DNA from: Methanobacteriota archaeon
Lineage (GTDB): Archaea; Thermoplasmatota; E2; DHVEG-1
Direction of reading: 5' to 3'
Assembly (NCBI GenBank): GCA_903877165.1
Contig: CAIRCU010000034.1
Coordinates: forward strand, 1-64,000
DNA length: 64,000 nucleotides
This document shows positions 43,890 to 52,363 of this stretch, in pieces. The first letter of the stretch is position 1. Each line of letters opens with the position of its first letter. Made by a program: the position numbers and the translations under genes. A model generated the notes under the pieces. The model made no database searches, had not been told where the DNA came from, and worked only from the letters and a program-made list of their open reading frames with translations.

Positions 43890-44411
43890 CTAAAGAGTGT
43901 CGAGGTCCTGGCCGCAGCGCTCACTGAGCTCGGCATGCAAGGCGCGAAGCCGCACGGCGAGCTGCGGTTGCCCTTTCAGCACCGCCTTCTCAATCTCATG
44001 GGCAATCGGCTGCCGATGGTCGTTGTCGATGAGATTATCCGCATGCGCTACGATCTTCTCCTCAAGCGTCAGCGGCATATACTCCTTCTCCGGCAGTCCC
44101 AGCCGAACAGCCTCAGCCAAAGGGATGCCGGCACCCATATGCCGCTCGATGATCATGGCGACCTCCCGTGGCAGCCCGAGGTCCTGCGCGATCCGGGCGC
44201 CTTCGACCGCATGCAGCATCCCTTGCGTCCGGGACCGACCGATATCATGCAGCAGCGCACCAACCTCGACGAGCCGTACATCGGCCTGGGCTTTGCGTGC
44301 GATGATGACCGCAAGGTAGCTGACGGCTTGGCAATGAGCGATGACCTCAGACGAACATCCCGCGGACCGCAGGATCTGCAGGCACCGCTCGTACGAGGGA
44401 AGGTTTTCCAT
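43890..44411 (-). CDS. HD-domain phosphohydrolase (HDIG type)
   Basis: A 173-residue protein with an HD metal site: LLHDIGRSR is the HD core, with His in AHCQAVSYLAVIIAR before it, the ERHMGAGIPL histidine and a C-terminal IVAHADNLID aspartate. Members hydrolyse nucleotides or phosphoesters; archaeal HDIG proteins beside tRNA genes may act on cyclic-phosphate RNA ends, but this is not established here. The ATG at 44411 is four bases after the trm56 stop, and an upstream ATG at 44435 would overlap it. Probably cotranscribed with trm56. Confidence 0.85.
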   Translation of the reverse strand: MENLPSYERCLQILRSAGCSSEVIAHCQAVSYLAVIIARKAQADVRLVEVGALLHDIGRSRTQGMLHAVEGARIAQDLGLPREVAMIIERHMGAGIPLAEAVRLGLPEKEYMPLTLEEKIVAHADNLIDNDHRQPIAHEIEKAVLKGQPQLAVRLRALHAELSERCGQDLDTL

Positions 44412-44415
44412 CGAG

Positions 44416-44928
44416 TTACTCTCTTTTAGTCTCAACAGTCTTCCCCCGCGGGTTCGGCTTGATGGTCAGCTGGCCGTTGAAGAGTTTGGCCTGCCATGTC
44501 CCATGAGTATATCGGTCGAGGAAGAGGGCGACGGCCGCGACCTCGGAGTGCGGCTGGTTCCCCACAGCGATGTTCACATCAGCGGCCTCGTAAAAGGAGC
44601 GGGGGACTTTCTCCGCACCTACGATAAGGAGCAAGTCTTTGGATTGGTCGATCTTCGCGAGTCCCGTCTCGAGGGATTCTCCGTACATCGTCAAATGGAC
44701 AATGGTCCCAGGCCAGTTCCGTAGAACGGTCTTGCAGTCGACTCCGGTTTCGATGGTGAAGTCGCCACCGAAGCGGCTGACGACCGAGCGGATGGTCTTG
44801 GCGAGATGGTCGTCTCTGGTAGTAATGAAGATTTTATCAGCGCCAAAGGCGCGTGCGACCAGCGCGACATGCGTGGTGATCCGCTTGTCTCGTTCCAATC
44901 GATGCCCATGGCGAAGGACGGCGATCAC
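44416..44928 (-). CDS. trm56: tRNA (cytidine(56)-2'-O)-methyltransferase
   Basis: A 170-residue SPOUT-class enzyme that 2'-O-methylates C56 in the T-loop of archaeal tRNAs using SAM. Recognisable blocks are VLRHGHRLERDKRITTHVALVARAFGADKI, IVHLTMYGESLETGL, LLIVGAEKVPRSFYEAADVN and VGNQPHSEVAAVALFLDR, including the conserved knot-region GAEKVP and QPHSE motifs. This enzyme is confined to archaea. It is 25 bases downstream of the frameshifted small gene and directly precedes the HD gene. Confidence 0.96.
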   Translation of the reverse strand: MIAVLRHGHRLERDKRITTHVALVARAFGADKIFITTRDDHLAKTIRSVVSRFGGDFTIETGVDCKTVLRNWPGTIVHLTMYGESLETGLAKIDQSKDLLLIVGAEKVPRSFYEAADVNIAVGNQPHSEVAAVALFLDRYTHGTWQAKLFNGQLTIKPNPRGKTVETKRE

Positions 44929-44953
44929 GGGTTATTCACCTGAGAACATGTGG

Positions 44954-45287
44954 TTATGCTCGTGGTTTCTTCTTCTTTTCGATGAGGTGATCCACTTGAA
45001 GGTCAGTAGTATTGGGCCGTGCCCTGGTCTGCTTGGGTGTGGCGGCCTTATTCTTGATGGCGATGCGGTCGACGTGGGTTTCGATGTCCTCCGGCGGCTC
45101 CCAGCTCGTCCGCTTCCACGTTTTCGAGGCCTCTGTTCTCGGCGGCGTGCTGCGGTGGTCCTCGGCGATTAGCGTCTCGGTGTACTCAAGGATCGGCTCG
45201 GGCTGAGCTGGCGGCGCTGCAGGCTGTTCTTCGAGGGCTGGTGCAGTCGCGTCATGAGGCTGTTCTTTTCGTTTCAGGATCTTCCAT
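44954..45287 (-). pseudogene. Small basic/proline-rich coding frame broken by a frameshift at an A-run
   Basis: From 45287 leftwards on this strand, ATG GAA GAT CCT GAA ACG AAA begins a frame that ends in TGA within about 12 codons. A second frame, one base out, is open from there to the TAA at 44954-44956 and reads as a protein of about 100 residues, rich in Pro, Glu and Lys (KTWKRTSWEPPEDIETHVDRIA, DLQVDHLIEKKKKPRA). The AAAA run at 45266-45269 (TTTT on plus) is the natural join; dropping one A gives a single frame. A GGAGGGAG ribosome site precedes the ATG. Either a sequencing error, a decayed gene or programmed shifting; family unknown. Confidence 0.6.
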
Positions 45288-45411
45288 TTCGGCAGAGGAC
45301 TCCCTCCGTTGGATGATGTCGGGGAGTGGTACTTCCTGTTCGTTGATAAGGTTTTGTGTGAACGAAAGACATATATCCCGCCCTGAAATTCAGGAGTGCT
45401 AACACGGCTTT

Positions 45412-45485
45412 GGGCTCATGGTCTAGCTGGTTATGACATCGCCTTCACACGGCGAAGGCCGCCGGTTCGAATCCGGCTGAGCCCA
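45412..45485 (+). tRNA. tRNA-Val (CAC)
   Basis: A complete 74-base tRNA. The acceptor stem GGGCTCA pairs with TGAGCCC, discriminator A follows. The anticodon stem TCGCC/GGCGA holds loop TTCACAC with anticodon CAC and T at position 33. The T arm is GCCGG TTCGAAT CCGGC. The CCA end is not encoded. A TATA-like ATATATCC lies about 40 bases upstream (45371-45378). No intron is present. Confidence 0.97.
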
Positions 45486-45536
45486 TATCGATCTTCAAGA
45501 GAAAATGTGTTCGAATGTTAAGTTTATCACCAACAA

Positions 45537-47723
45537 TTAAATATATGGTTTTAACATTGGACTGAAATCGCGATTGAAACTCGAAATCTTGTAAGGGATG
45601 ATTCCGACACTGTCGTTGTTCGGATCAACGAATCGTTTCCACTTGAGCCCTATATAATCGTCCCAATAGTTATGAGACCAGATGTTTCGAGTGGTTGCAT
45701 CGTTGTTTCTAGCGTTGCTGACCTTGTTTCCAATAAAGTTGTTGTAGCAAATGGTATTGTGCACAGAGTACGGCCAGAGCCAAATCCCAAGGTAATTGCA
45801 TAACGAGATATTGTTGTATCGTATGGTATTGTCTCGTGCTCTACAGAGCCAAATGCCGATATCATCGTCGATGATGCTGTTGTTCTCAATTACATTATAT
45901 GAGGAATTAAAGATGATGATGCCGTACCATTCTGATTTGACGATACGGTTATCATGAATATCATTGCCAGAGGAAGAAAGATAGATGGCTGCATCATCGT
46001 AACTGTTCGCCTGTTCTGCTTCAATGGTGAAGCCAGTGATTTCAACTCTATTGGCACATACCTTGATGCCATCCTTTGTTCCGGCATGAAGAAGCACCTT
46101 GCTTTTGTTCTCTCCAACAAGTCGGATGGCCTTATCGATGACGATGTTCTCTCGATATTCCCCGCCGTAGACAAAAACGGTGTCACCATTATTTGCATCA
46201 TTGACAGCGTCTTGTATCCTGGTATAATTCCCCGGGCCACTCCCACCGACAAAGAGCGTGGAACCGTTATAGGGCTGTTCAGGTGGTTTTACTGGCGGCT
46301 GACTTCGAGTTATATTGAGAGATATCTGTAGTTTGCGTTGCGGAAGCCGGAGTCGTTCCACTGAGAGTGCGGCATGGAACAGATGGGAGATGATTTCGAC
46401 ACTGAATCCAACGCCTTGTGGAGGACGTATACGGGTTATCTCTACTGAGCCATAACGCACGGCCTGAAATTGTCTGTATATACCAAATGTACAATTGCCA
46501 TGAAGCGAGATATTCTGTTCTGTATCCTTATAATATCCTTCAATAACCCCCACCGTTTGAATGCCGCTTGAGCCGGTGGAAAAGCGTGAACGTGGGTAAA
46601 TATTGAGCAAGTTAAGATCAGGATCAGCTGTCGTTGTCAACCTGAGATGAAATGTTTTCTCATCTTTATGAGCTGTGATATTGAGATCAAGGGGTAAGTA
46701 CGTATCTGTTTCTGGAATGTAGAGAAGCCTGCTGTATGTGACGCTGATATTGGAAAAGTCCCAAAAGGTTTTTCCGTCTGGTGTAAGAGAGAGTTCTCCA
46801 CCAAGTGAATGGAAAAACCCGAAGTGCAATCCCCATCCATTCGTAAATGCGCCCCATCCCCAATCATAGCCATGGTGGTTGGCTGTACTAAGCTTCAACG
46901 GATTGAGGTCTTTTGACTGTTCAGAAAGAATCCAGGTAACAAAAGGCAGGACCTTGTGCAGATTCTTTAGGAATTCAAAGAGACTTGCAAATGATTTTTT
47001 CTCTATCCCATAGGAGAAATTTCCCCATGCATGCTCGAGATATCCAATTCCTCTCGACGTCGATGTTGTCCCATCGATGGTGATATTACCTACGACGTCT
47101 AATCGAGGGATAAACCCGTATCGACACCATCCTAATCCCCAGGGAAAATACCCGTTGGATTCATTCTGAGCAACCCAGTGAAAGTCTGAGGCCGCGTTAA
47201 GACTAATATTGAGGGTAAAGCTTTTATTCTCGTTTTCAACGTACACCGTATAATTCGGGTAGAGTCCCTTCATCGTACAATTATAATATTGGAGATCTAT
47301 GACGTTCCTTTTAAAGAAGAAAGGGATTGATTGATTCCCCTTTTTATTTTGCGAAATGGTAAAGTCAAGGGTTTTTCCGCTATCTCTATTAAAACAATAT
47401 AAGAAAAGAATGAAAACACTGAGATTAGTTCTGTTCATTGATTGTGTCTCGTATTGGAATCCCATGAATACGTCCCAATGAGCACCATTACCTAATGTTA
47501 AGACAGTATGAACAGCCCACCATTCGCAGCTGCATGGGAAATGATCCCCCTCTTCTTCAGGGGTTAAGAGTGATTGATTTCTACTTCCGATACCTTTTGT
47601 AGATTGCGTTAACGGTGAAAGGTAATTTACCAAGATAAGAACAAGCAGGATCATGACAACAAGTAGCCTTGTTTTATTTTTTACAAAACAAATGCTATGT
47701 CCTGGATGCAGTAGCCCTTTCAT
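45537..47723 (-). CDS. Large surface protein: lipocalin-like (AttH/CrtC-type) domain fused to NosD-type beta-helix
   Basis: A 728-residue protein with an N-terminal hydrophobic segment (residues about 19-36). Residues about 60-480 resemble the AttH/CrtC lipocalin-like family: a CSCEWWAVHTVLTLGNGAHWD opening, GIGYLEHAWGNFSYG and GWGAFTNGWGLHFGF segments. After a short linker (PPVKPPEQPYNG), TLFVGGSGPGNYTRIQDAVNDANNGDTVFVYGGEY opens a parallel beta-helix with PbH1 repeats to about residue 700 (NDIHDNRIVKSEWYGI, NVIENNSIIDDDIGIW). Composition is AT-rich. The domain order is unusual; likely extracellular binding or hydrolysis of glycans or lipids, unproven. Confidence 0.75.
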   Translation of the reverse strand: MKGLLHPGHSICFVKNKTRLLVVMILLVLILVNYLSPLTQSTKGIGSRNQSLLTPEEEGDHFPCSCEWWAVHTVLTLGNGAHWDVFMGFQYETQSMNRTNLSVFILFLYCFNRDSGKTLDFTISQNKKGNQSIPFFFKRNVIDLQYYNCTMKGLYPNYTVYVENENKSFTLNISLNAASDFHWVAQNESNGYFPWGLGWCRYGFIPRLDVVGNITIDGTTSTSRGIGYLEHAWGNFSYGIEKKSFASLFEFLKNLHKVLPFVTWILSEQSKDLNPLKLSTANHHGYDWGWGAFTNGWGLHFGFFHSLGGELSLTPDGKTFWDFSNISVTYSRLLYIPETDTYLPLDLNITAHKDEKTFHLRLTTTADPDLNLLNIYPRSRFSTGSSGIQTVGVIEGYYKDTEQNISLHGNCTFGIYRQFQAVRYGSVEITRIRPPQGVGFSVEIISHLFHAALSVERLRLPQRKLQISLNITRSQPPVKPPEQPYNGSTLFVGGSGPGNYTRIQDAVNDANNGDTVFVYGGEYRENIVIDKAIRLVGENKSKVLLHAGTKDGIKVCANRVEITGFTIEAEQANSYDDAAIYLSSSGNDIHDNRIVKSEWYGIIIFNSSYNVIENNSIIDDDIGIWLCRARDNTIRYNNISLCNYLGIWLWPYSVHNTICYNNFIGNKVSNARNNDATTRNIWSHNYWDDYIGLKWKRFVDPNNDSVGIIPYKISSFNRDFSPMLKPYI

Positions 47724-47872
47724 TATGTAATATAATTAATTAATGTATATATAATTACTTTTCCATACAATCAGCAAAATTCTCTCCTGTTGAACGCGAT
47801 GCATTAGGCTGACCCCATCTTTTTCCATACGATTTTTCAATCTGGTATTATAAAACAATCTGCCTTGCTTTC

Positions 47873-48091
47873 TTAGTCGACCTCGCCGCCCTTTCGGTAC
47901 CACTCGAACATCGTGGTCACCTGGCTTTCCTCCACCTGCTCCATGTCCCCGGTCTCGTACCGCACCACGAACCAGTGGCTCGGCGCAGGGTACGTCCGGA
48001 TCACGGTCGCCTTCCGCGGAGGCCGACTCGGCTCATCGGCATCATGCACCAGCACCTCGATGCCCTTGCGGATCCCGCGGTCCTCAAGCAT
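47873..48091 (-). CDS. Small acidic/basic beta-fold protein, function unknown
   Basis: A 72-residue protein with a probable small beta-barrel (SH3- or Tudor-like) pattern: IEVLVHDADEPSRPPRKATVIRTYPAPSHWFVVRYETGDMEQV. It starts at the ATG at 48091, which has a TAGGTGG ribosome site immediately upstream; a TTG at 48115 would extend it. The C-terminal segment is acidic then ends EVD. No family was recognised. It is divergent from the PGF-CTERM protein gene and shares its 112-base promoter region. Confidence 0.65.
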   Translation of the reverse strand: MLEDRGIRKGIEVLVHDADEPSRPPRKATVIRTYPAPSHWFVVRYETGDMEQVEESQVTTMFEWYRKGGEVD

Positions 48092-48157
48092 CCATCCACC
48101 TACTATCTGTATCAAGTCCGTAGTTTATTACAAATTCCCTTCCCGGCTCCGGAAGAT

Positions 48158-48171
48158 ATTTTATAAGGACA
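48158..48171 (+). promoter_or_regulatory. TATA-like box for the PGF-CTERM protein gene
   Basis: GATATTTTATAAGG about 35-45 bases before the ATG at 48204, with a GGTGAG ribosome site at 48191-48196. It supports the choice of that ATG rather than an earlier in-frame one. Confidence 0.5.
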
Positions 48172-48203
48172 CATCGGATTCTTGGACGCTGGTGAGAACT
48201 AGG

Positions 48204-48719
48204 ATGCACGCACGCACATGCTTCTACCTCATAGGCAGCTTTCTTCTCGTACTCGGGATGCTTCCGGTCTGCGCCGCCCAACACCCGTCGATTACCGTCC
48301 ATGAGCCTCAAGCCCTCGTCACCCAGACCCAACAGGTCGGCACACGGCTCATCCGGCACTACACCTTCGTCGTCACCGTCAGCAACAACGGCAGCGCCCC
48401 TTCGGACAACATCACCTTCTTCCTTATCGACCCTGAGCTCCACAGCAATTTCAGCTTAGGTAACTGCATGCTGCAGCCCGGGGAATCAAAGCAGTTCAGT
48501 ACTACTGACTACCCCATCGCAATCCAGGGCGCGTTCCTCCTCAACATCAGCTGGGCACCGACCTCACCCCAGGTTCCTCAAGACCAATACAACTCCGGCG
48601 TCAAGTCCTTCACGATTGGGGGGGCTACAACGAAGAAATCGACGCCAGGATTTGAATGCGCATTCGTCATCCTTGCCCTAGGCATCACGGCACTCGTGTA
48701 CCGGAAAAAGATCAGGTGA
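48204..48719 (+). CDS. Secreted CARDB-like protein with PGF-CTERM archaeosortase signal
   Basis: A 171-residue protein. Signal peptide at residues about 3-24, then a beta-sandwich region (HYTFVVTVSNNGSAPSDNITFFLIDPEL) of the CARDB/Ig-like type, with LQPGESKQFSTTDYP typical. The C-terminus has Pro-Gly-Phe (in STPGFECAFVILA), a hydrophobic helix and a basic end (YRKKIR). This is the PGF-CTERM signal, cut and lipid-anchored by archaeosortase A in other euryarchaea. No archaeosortase gene is in the window. Length and position of the signal are as in known substrates. Its 3' end overlaps the convergent lipoprotein gene by eight bases. Confidence 0.8.
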   Translation: MHARTCFYLIGSFLLVLGMLPVCAAQHPSITVHEPQALVTQTQQVGTRLIRHYTFVVTVSNNGSAPSDNITFFLIDPELHSNFSLGNCMLQPGESKQFSTTDYPIAIQGAFLLNISWAPTSPQVPQDQYNSGVKSFTIGGATTKKSTPGFECAFVILALGITALVYRKKIR

Positions 48720-49134
48720 TCTCCGTCGTCGAAATGACGACATGGTCAACCTTTGCGGCATCAGGACCTGAGAACAGGACCCAGTTCGCCGGCGAATAAT
48801 ATTGCTCCCTGTATCCCGGCCCCATATTCTCAAGCTGTTTGGTTTGATTATATAACAGCTTGTTGGCTGAATCGAAGAACTGTACGTTGATGTTGATGCT
48901 GATCATACGACCTGCGATGTTCTCAAACATCCAGCCGGCCTTCACCGACTCCACGCCTTTCGTCTTGTCCGAGATCCGCTCCATGCTTGAGTTGATGAAC
49001 TTCACTAGCCCGTGCGAATCCAATATGATCTTCGAGGACATATCGGACACGACAGTCCCCTGGTTTTGGCACCCGCTCAGCACCAAACAGCAGAGCACTA
49101 CTATACTGAAGAGAATAACAACCGGCTTCTCCAT
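48712..49134 (-). CDS. Predicted lipoprotein, DUF/FxLYD-like
   Basis: A 140-residue protein with a lipobox Leu-Ser-Gly-Cys after a hydrophobic signal. The mature part has beta-rich segments (AGWMFENIAGRMISININVQFFDSANKLLYNQTKQLENMGPGYREQYY), similar to the small FxLYD-type domains of secreted lipoproteins, where the FDSxGxxLxxxxxxxxxLxPGxxxxF pattern is common. The likely location is the outer face of the membrane. No function known. Confidence 0.75.
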   Translation of the reverse strand: MEKPVVILFSIVVLCCLVLSGCQNQGTVVSDMSSKIILDSHGLVKFINSSMERISDKTKGVESVKAGWMFENIAGRMISININVQFFDSANKLLYNQTKQLENMGPGYREQYYSPANWVLFSGPDAAKVDHVVISTTEIT

Positions 49135-49253
49135 GCAATCCCTCCTAAATCCAAGGACCGATATCGCCAGACCGCAATAAATAGATTTCCCTCAAGGCCG
49201 GACCGATACGTTTAACTCGCCCCCTAACATTCTTAGGGACTGGAGGTGTGGGA

Positions 49254-49706
49254 ATGCCCCATGTGGAAAAGGACGAGGTCGTCCGCAACATCCTTGAACG
49301 ACTCATCTCGATCTCCGGCCGCAAGACCGACAAGGTCTACGCCGTCATGACCATGGAGTCGCTCATCAAGGACCTCCAGCCCCAATATTCCTTTCTCAAA
49401 AACGTCCAGATCAACGAAGACCTCTACACCGAAGACGCGGTCACCATCGTCAGCCTGCGCAGCAACTTCCAGGACGTCACCGCCACAGACCTCGGCAGAG
49501 CACTCCACGCCATCATCTTCCAGCTCAACCGCTCCCTCGGCGACCGAGCAGGACATTTCTTCATCAAGGAACTGCGCAACACCCTCAGCGACGACTACCT
49601 CACTACCATGCACGAAATGGGCGTCGACCTCGGGCTCATGCAGCTCGAAACCGAAGTCACCCACTTGGAACAACAACTCTCACACCACACAACCCCAGAA
49701 GACTAA
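49254..49706 (+). CDS. Conserved-looking hypothetical protein
   Basis: A 150-residue soluble protein. The start is the ATG at 49254, six bases after a strong GGAGGT ribosome site (49242-49247); a GTG at 49248 would be too close to it. The N-terminal part is helical (EKDEVVRNILERLISISGRKTDKVYAVMTMESLIKDLQ), followed by VTIVSLRSNFQDVTATDLGRALHAIIFQLNRSLGDRAGHFFIKELRNTL and a coiled-coil-like end. I do not recognise the family. A TTTAAC box lies about 40 bases upstream. Good ribosome site and regular codon use support a real gene. Confidence 0.7.
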   Translation: MPHVEKDEVVRNILERLISISGRKTDKVYAVMTMESLIKDLQPQYSFLKNVQINEDLYTEDAVTIVSLRSNFQDVTATDLGRALHAIIFQLNRSLGDRAGHFFIKELRNTLSDDYLTTMHEMGVDLGLMQLETEVTHLEQQLSHHTTPED

Positions 49707-49723
49707 CCCATCAACTATTTTTT

Positions 49724-52288
49724 TTATCTACGGAGAACGGTCGTCGGCATCTCTACCGCGTACACGGTCCCATTCACCCCGATACATACGCATTCGTCTT
49801 CAACCAGAATATCGGTGTGCAGAGGCGTGGTGATGAAATTCTTCACCCCTTGGATAGCGTACGACGGCGTGAACCACCAGGCAGAAGCCCCACTGTCACG
49901 ATCAAAGGCATAGAGATGACCATCATCAGCGGCAACCAACACCACCGTCCCAGACACCCGGGGCGCTGACTGAATACTCGCTGTCACCGTCGCATTCCAA
50001 ACAACCGTCCCCTCCTTGGTGAGGACGTAGAGGCTGTTGTCCATGCCCCCAACGTAAATCCGGTCTCCATCGACGATAAGCGGCGCGTTAAACCCCCAGC
50101 CTGAAGTAAAAGACCATAGGAGGCTACCTGAGGTGGCGTTGAGCGCATATAGTTGTGAATCCCAAGACGCGACATACACCGTCCCCTGGCTCTCAACCGG
50201 AGGCACGGTAATCGGCCCTCCTGTCGTAAACATCCAGACCGGTTGATGGGCTGAGAAATTCAATGAATAACACGACGATCCCGCACATGCGTACACGAGG
50301 GTCCCCGTCCCAGGACCGACCAGCGCAGATGCAGGGAGCCGAGCCCGTCCTTGCGGCACACCCGTCTGTGCATCCACCGCGGTGATATTCCCCGTGTCAT
50401 CACCCACAACAACCAGGGTACCTTGCTGAACCGGAGTCGAGGTCACCAAACCAGGCGTCGGACTCATCCACAACAGCATGCCTGCTTTAGAGAAACAACT
50501 CAGACCACCCTCGTGGCCCACGTACACGGCATCGGAAGTCAGAAGCGGAGTCGTGGGGTTCAGGCCGACATTGTGTTGCCAAAGCACGACGCCCGTGGAG
50601 GCATTCATCGCGATGACCGCACCCTTCGACAACGTCCAGTACAGGATGCCGTCCGCCGATGCCCCCCTGGTTCGATTCGTCTCATTCGAAAGCACGGTAG
50701 ACCATATTACGTTCGTCGTGTTCTGCGGGGTGACGACCGTTGGCGTATAGGTCGTCGTGGTCGCATGCGGCCGCGCATAGAGCAACAGCCAGCCTGTAGC
50801 AGGGACGACCTCCGAGGAAGGCTGCGGATGATCAAACCCCGTCATGACCAGCGCGTGCTGCGGATTGCCATAATATGCCCAGAGCCCATTGTTTCGAATC
50901 AAGTCAGAGTCCGAGGCCTTACTGTCCGTGATCCACTCGCTGATCGGTAGCGTCAGCATAATGCTCTTCACGATCCCGCAGTCGATATGCCCGTAATGGG
51001 CCTTCCCTAAGGTGTCGAAGGCAATGTCTCGGTCAACCGGTCGGTACCGCAACGTCGCGTACCCAAGACTGTGATATCCGAAAAAGGTCAAAACGAAGTT
51101 CTTCACCAGTTTTTTCATCTGGAATTTCTCGGCACGGACCTCGAGATTCATCGGGTTGTTCGCGCTCCAATAGTACCCATTGAAGGTCCGCCAGATTGCG
51201 GCATGCTGATAGCCGAGGTCAAGCCGCGCGATCTCCCCGGTCTTCGTATCCCCCACCAGCCAGACCGCATTCATGCAGCCGTCGTTCCTATGACACAGAC
51301 TGTGAATCACATCGTCAATGGAGTTCCCGTACTGGATTGCGGTCCGCACCCGGATGCTGAGCGGCAGACCAACGTCGTCATAGGTCCCTTGTGGGACCGT
51401 CGTCTCCAGAAGCACGATGCCGGACTCGCTTTGATAATAATCCTCGTCGCTCCAGATGTACCCCGGGGAGGTGGGCATGAGGAACCGATGGCCTTCCGAC
51501 GGACTCACATCGACAATGATGTTCCAGCGCAGCGAAATAGAGTAGTTCCACCACCACATCGCTCCGCCGCAGATGGTTCCATGGCCGATCACAATCTGCC
51601 CATGGGAGGTCGCGTTCCCGGTCGCGATGAACCCGTTGCAGTGGTGCGCCGGCTCTTCATTCAAGAAGGCATCTAGCAGGACGGAATCGCTCAGGGATGC
51701 CATCTCCGGGACGACATCCCGGAGCTGATGAAAGAGGGTGCGGAACGGATGGATTTTCTTTTTAACGATCTCCATCTTCGAGAGGTACTCGTACATCTCG
51801 TTCAATGTTAGGATGTCTTGTGTGGTGACCGGGCGGCCGAAGAGCTGTCCGCCGTGGCCGCTGACGCCAGCCGCGATCGCCGCGATCTCCTGTTGGTACT
51901 CAACCGGATACTTCTCCCAGTATAACCGCGTAATCTCCCGGGTGCAGAACCGCCACCAGGTCTCTGACATCCGCTGGTACCGGGACTCGGAGAGGTGTGT
52001 ACTGATTCTGTCGAGGTGCGGGTGGTTGTGGATGACGTTCGCCCACCGCTGCAGGATGTCAACGATCTCCGGAGCGAGCAGGTACCCGTATTGGTAGCCA
52101 CGCTCGGTCGCGTTCCCATGGATGGAGACGTAGACCCACCCCTGGGCGTTGTACCGGCATGCGCCCTGATACTGCTCGGCGCCCCCGGTCTCTGCTACGG
52201 GGGTCGAAGTGGAGTGAAGAAGAGTGGTGAATCCCGGCAGGAGGAAGAGTCCAAGGAGTAACATCACGAGAAGAGTTCGTCGCGGCAC
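49724..52288 (-). CDS. Secreted Ntn-hydrolase (phospholipase B-like/C45) fused to PQQ-type beta-propeller
   Basis: An 854-residue secreted protein. Signal peptide at residues 5-24. Residues about 45-480 match the phospholipase B-like/peptidase C45 Ntn-hydrolase family: GNATERGYQYGYLLAPEI near the N-terminus, then HHCNGFIATGNATSHGQIVIGHGT, where Cys begins the active subunit after self-cleavage in relatives. YAR-HATTTTYT linker sequence leads to residues about 510-840, a beta-propeller of PQQ-like repeats (TLSKGAVIAMNASTGVVLWQHNVG, SQLYALNATSGSLLWSFTSGW). Such enzymes hydrolyse amides or lipids; the propeller may bind substrate or carbohydrate. The fusion appears rare. Confidence 0.82.
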   Translation of the reverse strand: MPRRTLLVMLLLGLFLLPGFTTLLHSTSTPVAETGGAEQYQGACRYNAQGWVYVSIHGNATERGYQYGYLLAPEIVDILQRWANVIHNHPHLDRISTHLSESRYQRMSETWWRFCTREITRLYWEKYPVEYQQEIAAIAAGVSGHGGQLFGRPVTTQDILTLNEMYEYLSKMEIVKKKIHPFRTLFHQLRDVVPEMASLSDSVLLDAFLNEEPAHHCNGFIATGNATSHGQIVIGHGTICGGAMWWWNYSISLRWNIIVDVSPSEGHRFLMPTSPGYIWSDEDYYQSESGIVLLETTVPQGTYDDVGLPLSIRVRTAIQYGNSIDDVIHSLCHRNDGCMNAVWLVGDTKTGEIARLDLGYQHAAIWRTFNGYYWSANNPMNLEVRAEKFQMKKLVKNFVLTFFGYHSLGYATLRYRPVDRDIAFDTLGKAHYGHIDCGIVKSIMLTLPISEWITDSKASDSDLIRNNGLWAYYGNPQHALVMTGFDHPQPSSEVVPATGWLLLYARPHATTTTYTPTVVTPQNTTNVIWSTVLSNETNRTRGASADGILYWTLSKGAVIAMNASTGVVLWQHNVGLNPTTPLLTSDAVYVGHEGGLSCFSKAGMLLWMSPTPGLVTSTPVQQGTLVVVGDDTGNITAVDAQTGVPQGRARLPASALVGPGTGTLVYACAGSSCYSLNFSAHQPVWMFTTGGPITVPPVESQGTVYVASWDSQLYALNATSGSLLWSFTSGWGFNAPLIVDGDRIYVGGMDNSLYVLTKEGTVVWNATVTASIQSAPRVSGTVVLVAADDGHLYAFDRDSGASAWWFTPSYAIQGVKNFITTPLHTDILVEDECVCIGVNGTVYAVEMPTTVLRR

Positions 52289-52363
52289 ACAGCGAATATA
52301 GGTTTTAATATTATATATTATTTATTATATAGCCCTGTTCGAAAAACAGAGGGGAAGTACGGC

